From: Limnospira fusiformis SAG 85.79
GTDB lineage: Bacteria; Cyanobacteriota; Cyanobacteriia; Cyanobacteriales; Microcoleaceae
Direction: 5' to 3'
Length of the DNA stretch: 64,000 nucleotides
NCBI RefSeq assembly: GCF_012516315.1
Contig: NZ_CP051185.1
Span: 1,229,403 to 1,293,402 of the forward strand
Shown here piece after piece: positions 58,230 to 64,000 of this stretch. Within the stretch, counting starts at the first letter, position 1. Every line of letters begins with the position of its first letter. The notes beneath the pieces were generated by a model that was given only the letters and a program-made list of their open reading frames with translations, ran no database searches and was not told the origin of the DNA. The translations under genes were made by a program, and so were the position numbers.

Positions 58230-58430
58230 CTATAATATCCGTTACCACTAAACTTCTGGTCGGGGGCATCCTAAATTCTCCCGATTAGTTTAGTGTTGTT
58301 GATGAAAATCAGCCGCTGATAAATACAACTTTTCAGCATTGATGAACATCAACAAAAACTCCCGTTTTGGATGGAAAAAATGACGCTTGTACTAAACTTT
58401 AACGGTCACAACAATAAGCAAATCAACAAA

Positions 58431-60137
58431 ATGCCCCTCAATCCCATCTTTAATCCTGATGGTAACGATGATGTGGCTCACCGTTCAATGTGGTTTGGCG
58501 AGACTACCAACCTAATGCAACTCAATGATGTTCGCTATTCTTGGGCAGTCGGTTTATACAAGCAAATGCGCGAAAATTTCTGGGTTAATTAGGTAGCCCA
58601 GATTAAACCCCTTGAAAACGGGGGAACTCTGGAGTTGCATGGTTCGCCAAAACTGGGGATAACCGACAAGGAACCTTACCAAGTTGATGTTAAACAAAGA
58701 AAAGGTTTTTTTGCGCTAATGGCGATCGCATATAGCACTACAGACAATCCCGTGCCCAGCTCACAGATACTGAGAAGGTGTAGAGACTATCCAGGTTATG
58801 GAGTAGGCAGTAAGCGGTTGACTGTCGAAGCGGGGGGCTCTTTTGTTTCACAAGAGATGATGATATAGTCCGATCTATGTGGTGACACATAGCAGCTTGA
58901 ATAAAGCGGGCAACACCTAGCGACTGTTGTTGAACATCAATGACCTGAAAAATTAGACATCACCCAGGATGTTGTCGATTACACTAATTTAACCCCTGAT
59001 GAACGGACGGCATTTGATGGAATTCTATCTTATTTAACTTTCTTGGATTCCATTCAAACCTGCAACATTCCGTATCTGAAAAATAGTGTAACTGCCCCAG
59101 AAGTCAGCCTCTGTATGGCCGAACAAATCTCTCAAGAAGGAATGCACAATCAGAGTTATCAATACATGATTGAAACTATCATTCCTTCGGAACGGAGAAA
59201 CTACGTTTATGACTTTTGGCGCACCGATAAAGTTTTACGCGATCGATGTGAGTTTATCGCCGGACTTTATCAAGAATATGTTGATGATCCCACCCCGGAA
59301 AATTACTTTGTCTCATTGATGGCAGATTACTTGTTAGAAGGAATGTACTTTTATAATGGGTTCATTTTCTTCTACAATTTGGCATCGCGAATGTTAATGC
59401 CTGGAAGTGCCGATATTTTCAAGATGATTAACCGTTAATGTTAGCGGCTATTGTCAGTAATGATAATAGAAAACCCCTTGAATTCAGGGGAAGTCTCATT
59501 GAGATAATCCTGAGCGAAACCTATGCTAATTAGCAGAATGTTCAAACTATGTCAGAGTTAAAATCTGGTAACTGTTATGAACAAGGGACGTGCAAAGACC
59601 ATCCAGAAATGGAGTAGAGTCAAGCGACTCGAAGCGGGGGGAATCCTTCTTACATAAGCTAAGGATTGTGATATGGTCTGTTCTATTCGGCGACGGGTAG
59701 CTGCTTAAATCAAGCGGGTAGGGAATAGCGACCCCTACTGAACATTAAAGGACGAACTTTCTCATGTGCGGTTATTCCAGAAAATTATCCCGGAAGCTAT
59801 GGCAATTTTTCCCCATTCCCAAGACCGGATTTATGAAATGTTCGATGCGGCTGTTCAACATGAATGCCGCTGGACCAATCATATTGTTGGTAACAACATT
59901 TTGGGAATTACTGAACACAGTACAGAACAGTACACTAAATATCTCGCTAATATCCGACTGCGTTCTATTGGTTTAGAATCCCTCTATAGTGACCCCAAAT
60001 ACCAAAAGAGTCCCTATACTCATTTAGAGCGTTTCTCGGATACTAAAAAAGAAGCTCACACTAAGGCGAACTTCTTTGAAGCCAGTGTTACCAGTTATGT
60101 GATGTCTTCTGGGGTGAGTGGCTGGGATGAAATTTGA
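58431..60137 (+). CDS. nrdB: Ribonucleoside-diphosphate reductase, beta subunit, split by two group I introns
   Basis: Exons 58431-58585, 58943-59435 and 59751-60137 join into 1035 bases encoding 344 residues with no interruption. The joined protein reads MPLNPIFNPDGNDDVAHRSM at the start, ENFWV-PEKLDI across junction 1 and DIFKMINR-DELSHVRLF across junction 2. Metal ligands and radical Tyr are present: FLDSIQTCN (Asp), QEGMHNQSYQYM (Glu, His, Tyr), LLEGMYFYNGF (Glu) and DELSH (Glu, His). In the unspliced RNA exon 1 and exon 2 each run into a stop just inside the intron. Upstream in-frame ATGs at 58371 and 58380 could extend the protein; family length favours 58431. Confidence 0.9.
58586..58942 (+). 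ncRNA. Group I intron 1 in nrdB
   Basis: A 357-base intron. The exon end TCTGGGT (58579-58585) pairs fully with the internal guide GCCCAGA (58596-58602), ending in the obligate U-G pair at the splice site. The last intron base is G (58942). The P7 stem GACTAT (58785-58790) with ATAGTC (58865-58870) lies in the R-like GTAGAGACTAT and S-like GATATAGTCCGATC elements. No homing endonuclease is encoded. Confidence 0.88.
59436..59750 (+). ncRNA. Group I intron 2 in nrdB
   Basis: A 315-base intron beginning after T 59435 (CCGT-TAATG) and ending with G 59750. The P7 stem GACCAT (59597-59602) with ATGGTC (59673-59678) replaces the GACTAT/ATAGTC of intron 1 with both sides changed together, a compensatory difference. 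The guide GCGG pairs with CCGU of the exon, with U-G at the site. It shares GAAGCGGGGGG and the AACCCCTTGAA start region with intron 1. No ORF. Confidence 0.85.
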
Positions 60138-60362
60138 GGATTACCCACCACTAAACTGTTAGCAACGCAACCAAGACAGGAAGAGACTATCACAAACCTT
60201 CTTCCTGTTTTGATTTCTACGGTCAGCCTCTGACGCGGAATTGCTACCATGAGTAATAATACTGAATGTTTCAGACCCATATAACCCAGACATTCCTCAA
60301 CAGGTGTTCTACAATAAGATATTGCACCCCTGTAAAATTCCATTGATCCAATCTTCGAGATA

Positions 60363-61214
60363 ATGAGAAAACTGTTTAGCGATTTAATTTCCAAACCAGC
60401 ACCCCCAGCCCAACCCCAACCCCAACCCCCCCAAATTAAAAAACGCCGTGGCGGTATCAGCATTAAAACCCCCGAACAAATCGAAATCATGCGAGAGTCG
60501 GGTAGAATAGTCGCGACAGTCCTCAAAGAGATCTCACAACAGATCAAACCTGGTATGACTACCGCAGAAATCGATGCCTACGCTGAAAGGCGGATTAGGG
60601 AATTAGGCGCTGTTCCTAGCTTTAAAGGCTATCACGGCTTCCCGGCTAGTATTTGCATCTGCATTAATAACGAAGTAGTCCACGGTATCCCCCGTAAAAA
60701 TAAGGTGATCCGTAACTCAGATGTGGTAAAAGTCGATACAGGAGCCTACTACCAGGGTTTTCATGGAGACTCCTGCATCACTATTGCTATTGGTGAAGTG
60801 ACACCATCAGCTAGTAAACTGATTAGAGTGGCTGAAGAATGTCTGTATAAAGGCATTGAACAAGTCAAAGCTGGAGCCTACTTGCTAGACATCGCTGGAG
60901 CTATTCAAGACCACGCAGAAGCTAATAACTTTCAGATTGTCCAAGAGTTTACAGGTCATGGGGTAGGAGAAAACCTGCACGAGGAACCTTCGGTGTTTAA
61001 TGTCCGCACCTATGATTTACCTAATGTCAAGCTCAAAGCAGGTATGACCCTAGCCATTGAACCTATTTTAAACGCTGGCTCTCGATTTACCCGTATCCTT
61101 AGCGATCGCTGGACGGCAGTTACGGTTGATAACGCCTTATCTGCCCAATTTGAGCATACTGTATTAGTGACTGAAAACGGCTACGAAATTTTAACCGATC
61201 GCCATCAAGTCTAA
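60363..61214 (+). CDS. map: Type I methionine aminopeptidase
   Basis: A 283-residue enzyme that removes the N-terminal Met of new proteins. Metal ligands and active-site residues are visible: [12 protein letters not shown] (His), [17 protein letters not shown] (two Asp), [16 protein letters not shown] (His), [10 protein letters not shown] (Glu) and [11 protein letters not shown] (Glu). The first 35 residues form a Pro-rich, basic extension ([18 protein letters not shown]) not needed for the catalytic fold. The start at 60363 gives a plausible [11 protein letters not shown]-terminus. It follows nrdB by 225 bp on the same strand. Confidence 0.93.
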   Translation: MRKLFSDLISKPAPPAQPQPQPPQIKKRRGGISIKTPEQIEIMRESGRIVATVLKEISQQIKPGMTTAEIDAYAERRIRELGAVPSFKGYHGFPASICICINNEVVHGIPRKNKVIRNSDVVKVDTGAYYQGFHGDSCITIAIGEVTPSASKLIRVAEECLYKGIEQVKAGAYLLDIAGAIQDHAEANNFQIVQEFTGHGVGENLHEEPSVFNVRTYDLPNVKLKAGMTLAIEPILNAGSRFTRILSDRWTAVTVDNALSAQFEHTVLVTENGYEILTDRHQV

Positions 61215-61362
61215 ACAGATACCCCACCAGCCAAAACAGGTAAATTTTCCTCAACCCTACTAAATACCCCCTCCCTTGGGTCTAGGGTTGAGGAGAGATC
61301 CACTTTCCCCGGCTTCGGCTGATAAGTCATCAAACCTGTTAACTTTTATCAACTTTATAAAA

Positions 61363-62103
61363 ATGTCAAATCAAATCCCAGAAAATGAGCCACAAGGGGA
61401 AGAAATACCCCCAGTATCTCCTCGACTTTTATTAGTAGATGATGAACCGGGATTAAGGGAAGCTGTCCAAGCCTATTTAGAGGACAGTAACTTTATTGTA
61501 GATGTCGCGGAGAATGCTAAACTGGGCTGGGAATTACTACAGCAAAATCTACCAGATTTGGTAATTACTGATATTATGATGCCGGAAGTTGACGGCTATC
61601 AATTCCTCGAACAAATGCGGTCAGAACCCAAATTTAAAGCACTTCCTGTGGTGTTTTTAACTGCTAAAGGTATGAAAGGCGATCGCATTCAAGGTTATCA
61701 AGCCGGTTGTGATGCCTATTTATCTAAACCCTTTGACCCAGAAGAACTGGTAGCCATTGTTAAAAACCTGTTAGAACGTCGAGCCGCCACCCGCCAGGAA
61801 GCCGAAGAAGGCACCCCAGATATTACCGCCTTAGCTGGACAAATTGCCCGCATTGAAAATATGCTCAAGGGTAAAACTGGCATCAATTTGAGTCCTTCCC
61901 CCATTAAAATTGACCTAACACCCAGAGAACAAAGTGTTTTAGATTTAGTCGCTCAAGGACTAATGAATAAAGAAATAGCCAGCCGTTTAGAAACCAGTGT
62001 CCGCAATGTCGAAAAATATGTGAGTCGGTTATTTACTAAAACTGGAACTAATAGCCGCACTGAATTAGTCCGTTATGCTCTCGAACACGGTTTAACCAAG
62101 TGA
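61363..62103 (+). CDS. NarL/LuxR-type response regulator (Ycf29-like)
   Basis: A 246-residue regulator from ATG 61363; the frame opens upstream at TTG 61276, but the extra 29 residues look non-coding. Receiver domain (about 22-140) with LLVDDEPGLREAVQ, phospho-acceptor Asp in LVITDIMMPEVDGYQFL and Lys in YLSKPFDPEELVAIV; C-terminal LuxR-type HTH (about 180-245) with LTPREQSVLDLVAQGLMNKE. The combination resembles Ycf29-type regulators of cyanobacteria and red-algal plastids, but that assignment is by memory. No kinase is adjacent. The weak hairpin AATACTTGGGTATT follows the stop. Confidence 0.85.
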   Translation: MSNQIPENEPQGEEIPPVSPRLLLVDDEPGLREAVQAYLEDSNFIVDVAENAKLGWELLQQNLPDLVITDIMMPEVDGYQFLEQMRSEPKFKALPVVFLTAKGMKGDRIQGYQAGCDAYLSKPFDPEELVAIVKNLLERRAATRQEAEEGTPDITALAGQIARIENMLKGKTGINLSPSPIKIDLTPREQSVLDLVAQGLMNKEIASRLETSVRNVEKYVSRLFTKTGTNSRTELVRYALEHGLTK

Positions 62104-62242
62104 AAATACTTGGGTATTTGTTAAGATTTATTGAGAATCATCATGAAATCTCCATTTTTTTGTTAGCATTCAGTCAGAGAGCATGATTTAATCTCAAATT
62201 AGGTTAACATTTTACGGCAATACAGTATAATACCAAGTATGG

Positions 62243-62338
62243 GTGCGAGACCTTCGGGTATGAAATAGAGCTGAAATGGGCGAAATAACTACCCGGTGAG
62301 GACTTCAACCCCTTGGTTGATTGGGTCGCATCCCTGGC
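62243..62338 (+). mobile_element. 5' fragment of a group II intron
   Basis: GTGCGAGACCTTCGGGTATG and the following 50 bases match the 5' end of the inner intron at 24816 almost base for base (TACCCGGTGAGGA conserved). Homology ends after about 95 bases, where tnpB sequence begins. No domain V follows, so it is a dead fragment. Confidence 0.75.
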
Positions 62339-62740
62339 CATCCCATAACACAGCCTGATTTTTTGGCCCACCTTCGAGACTTCCAATATGGTTGCCAAGG
62401 TGAAGCGTCTAATCAGGTCTAAGACTGCCCGCGCCATGCTGACATGGGCGCATTATCGATTCAAACTAACCCTGAGACATCAAGGGGAAATAACTGAACA
62501 GTTGTAGATGTGACCGAAGAATACACCAGCAAAACCTGTACTCACTGTGGTCATGTCCATTCCCAGCTAGGTGGCTCAAAAGTGTTCCGATGTCCGGAGT
62601 GCGGGTTCACTCTACCACGGGACTGGAACGGTGCTTTTGGAATCTTTCTAAAAGCTTTGCGGGATACCGCCTCTGTTACCTTAACGGGTAATAGTGCTAT
62701 CGTCGCATTGTCCGGGAACAACCGGAAAAATGTCGCGTAA
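62339..62740 (+). pseudogene. IS200/IS605 tnpB 3' fragment
   Basis: The first part reads LIFWPTFETSNMVAKVKRLI then RSKTARAMLTWAHYRFKLTL, the TnpB segment before the zinc ribbon. A small deletion or frameshift near 62500-62510 separates it from DVTEEYTSKTCTHCGHVHSQ and CPECGFTLPRDWNGAFG. The end is nearly the same as at 35915-36148. The N-terminal two thirds of TnpB are missing, so no nuclease can be made. Confidence 0.82.
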
Positions 62741-62776
62741 ATGTATCAGTTCAAATTGACAACAGTCAATCCGATT

Positions 62777-62890
62777 ATGAAAACCTCTGTTTGGCATAAA
62801 GAATCAGTATCAACCCTAATCCAAACATTTTTACTCCTGGTGCTGCTGTTGAGTTTTTTCCTGATGATTAGTATGGCAGGCACCGTTTGA
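62777..62890 (+). CDS. Small hydrophobic protein
   Basis: A 37-residue ORF (MKTSVWHKESVSTLIQTF followed by LLLVLLLSFFLMISMAG) predicting one transmembrane helix over the C-terminal half. It stands alone just after the tnpB fragment. No ribosome binding site stands out. I do not recognise it; it may be a true small membrane protein or a chance frame. Confidence 0.35.
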   Translation: MKTSVWHKESVSTLIQTFLLLVLLLSFFLMISMAGTV

Positions 62891-62976
62891 GATTAGAGAT
62901 GATCGAATTATCGCGATGCACTATGCTCAATGACCAAAAATACACCCCGTCTCTTTTGAGCGGGGGAGTTGGAAAT

Positions 62977-63738
62977 TTAAAGTCGCACTAATAGGTTAAG
63001 GCCGTGGGTATCGGTGCCACAGGTAGGCAGTAAATTGTAATCCCAAGCCAGTTGTTGTATTTCTTCAGTAATTTTCGGCGTTGGATACCAGGGGTTAGTC
63101 CGGCGATAGCCATAGAAAACCTCAACGCCATCAATTCCTAGGCGACTGGCTTCGGGGATGAGTTCTGCGGATGGGCGGCGATAGCGTGCTGGGTGAGCTA
63201 AAACAGCTAGACCGCCAGCATTTTGGATAGCGGCAATCACAGCCCCAGCCCCGGAATTTTGACGAGGGGCGGAATGATGCTGTAAATAGGGATAGATACT
63301 GGGAGCATCTGGGTCAAAAGCATAGCCCAAAATATGCACGTCGGTTTCCAGGAGGTGGGCGTTAATTTCAACACCCGTCCACAGGGTCAGGGATGGGATG
63401 TTGTCTGGTTCGCAAGCATGACTTTTCCGGTGATTTAACCAATGCTGGGCGATTTGATAGCCCTCAGTGGTATGGTGGTCTGTGATGGCAAGTCCTTTGA
63501 GTCCAATAGCGATCGCCTGTTGAATTAGGGCGATCGGGTCAAGCTGTCCATCCGATTTCGTGGTATGAGCATGGAAATTGTAGGATGTGGGACAGCTATC
63601 CGCATCAATTCCCTGTAAGACTTGAATAAGTGCTGACCGACTCATAGCCGTAGACTCAACATATTGCTTCTGAGCATTTTCCCAAGTTTTCGATAAACTG
63701 GAGAAGGATGCAGAAGCCGGGACAAGATTGACTGACAT
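62977..63738 (-). CDS. PHP-domain phosphoesterase
   Basis: A 253-residue protein of the PHP (polymerase and histidinol phosphatase) superfamily. Metal-binding motifs: SYNFHAHTTKSDGQLDP (HxH and Asp near residue 56), GLAITDHHTTEGY (Asp-His-His), VEINAHLLETDVHILGYAFD (Glu, His), LAVLAHPARYRR (His) and TCGTDTHG (Asp-His). This set fits small PHP proteins similar to nucleoside 3',5'-bisphosphate or oligoribonucleotide phosphatases (RnaseAM/YciV-like). The exact substrate is not evident. The start at 63738 gives MSVNLVPASASF. Confidence 0.88.
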   Translation of the reverse strand: MSVNLVPASASFSSLSKTWENAQKQYVESTAMSRSALIQVLQGIDADSCPTSYNFHAHTTKSDGQLDPIALIQQAIAIGLKGLAITDHHTTEGYQIAQHWLNHRKSHACEPDNIPSLTLWTGVEINAHLLETDVHILGYAFDPDAPSIYPYLQHHSAPRQNSGAGAVIAAIQNAGGLAVLAHPARYRRPSAELIPEASRLGIDGVEVFYGYRRTNPWYPTPKITEEIQQLAWDYNLLPTCGTDTHGLNLLVRL

Positions 63739-63840
63739 AGCCGTCGATTTCTTAATAAACCTTTACCTACATCTACTGTATCGAATTTATCAGGCCTGAT
63801 GTGGGATTTCGGCTGATTTAAGGACGATTTTAGATTTAAA

Positions 63841-63880
63841 ATTCTTATATATACTTACTAATTCTTATATATACTTACTA
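63841..63880. repeat. Perfect tandem duplication of 20 bp
   Basis: ATTCTTATATATACTTACTA occurs twice without a gap, in the AT-rich gap upstream of the PHP gene. It could lie in that gene's promoter region; no function is evident. Confidence 0.8.
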
Positions 63881-63943
63881 ACTGCCATTTTAGGGAAGGA
63901 TGGGGCGATCGGGTGGAATTGCCGATGCCCATTTTTCCCCACC

Positions 63944-64000
63944 CTAAGCTGATGCTTCACTGTTGCGATAACTAGCCGCCTGATTAAGCAATTTAGACCA
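63944..64000 (-). CDS. Possible C-terminal end of a gene running off the window
   Basis: On the minus strand the last 57 bases read WSKLLNQAASYRNSEASA and a TAG stop (complement of 63944-63946). The composition is plausible for the end of a protein, but 18 residues are too few for identification. Confidence 0.3.
   Translation of the reverse strand, partial: WSKLLNQAASYRNSEASA

Noticed and set aside
58635-58868. A 77-codon frame inside nrdB intron 1, considered as a homing endonuclease.
   Set aside because: It is too short, has no LAGLIDADG, GIY-YIG or HNH motif, and covers the conserved core of the intron.
60095-60547. A 150-codon minus-strand frame over the nrdB end and the map start.
   Set aside because: It overlaps two well supported genes on the other strand and has no recognisable domain.

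Overview
The window looks like chromosome of a filamentous cyanobacterium, most likely an Arthrospira/Limnospira (Spirulina) type. The evidence is the very frequent HIP1-like GCGATCGC octamer, the dark-operative protochlorophyllide reductase genes chlL and chlN with a DUF5331 gene between them, the photosystem II gene psb30 (ycf12), cyanobacterial families (DUF4278, DUF4346, DUF928, HpsJ, Uma2), giant PAS/GAF hybrid kinases, and a heavy load of insertion sequences and introns. The genus is an inference; no rRNA or tRNA gene was recognised.

Layout. 1-9988: housekeeping genes (a MMADHC-like protein, a methylenetetrahydrofolate reductase-like protein, trpS, ilvA), a 1391-residue hybrid sensor kinase and a polysaccharide pyruvyl transferase-like gene. 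10031-14797: the chlL - DUF5331 - chlN cluster, whose middle gene carries about 15 acidic 16-18 residue repeats, followed by a 50-bp tandem repeat array. 14798-19490: a two-partner-secretion outer-membrane transporter with a DUF928 gene, then a divergent transglutaminase-like gene and a small membrane protein. 19920-36150: an accessory region made almost wholly of mobile DNA. It holds a decayed IS1634-type element, an intact IS630-type element (X), an ORF-less group II intron with a second group II intron inside it (a twintron), a probable HEARO/omega RNA cut off from its iscB gene, a Russian-doll nest of IS630-type elements (X inside X, with Y and Z inserted further), a GC-rich piece of a foreign surface protein, an IS1 remnant split by an intact IS4 element, and a tnpB tail. 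36188-55736: ordinary genome again, with an HpsJ-like protein, a second giant hybrid kinase, a four-gene oxidoreductase operon (epimerase, two SDRs, flavin monooxygenase), a membrane adenylate cyclase, duplicated Uma2 genes, exonuclease III, a chimeric ATPase pseudogene, a PIN toxin-antitoxin pair, ileS, psb30 and a DUF4346 gene. 55867-64000: candidate NrdR boxes, nrdA, then nrdB split by two group I introns, map, a NarL/LuxR-type response regulator, scars of a group II intron and of tnpB, a PHP-domain protein and a partial gene at the edge.

How it works together. nrdA and nrdB encode the two subunits of an aerobic ribonucleotide reductase; a full-length 344-residue NrdB forms only after both group I introns are removed, at junctions that can be predicted exactly from the sequence. 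ChlL and ChlN belong to the light-independent chlorophyll pathway (ChlB is not in the window). The most unusual parts are the twintron, the two nrdB introns, the broken omega RNA/iscB locus and the nested IS630 cluster, which together show a long record of retro-element and transposon activity within about 40 kb.
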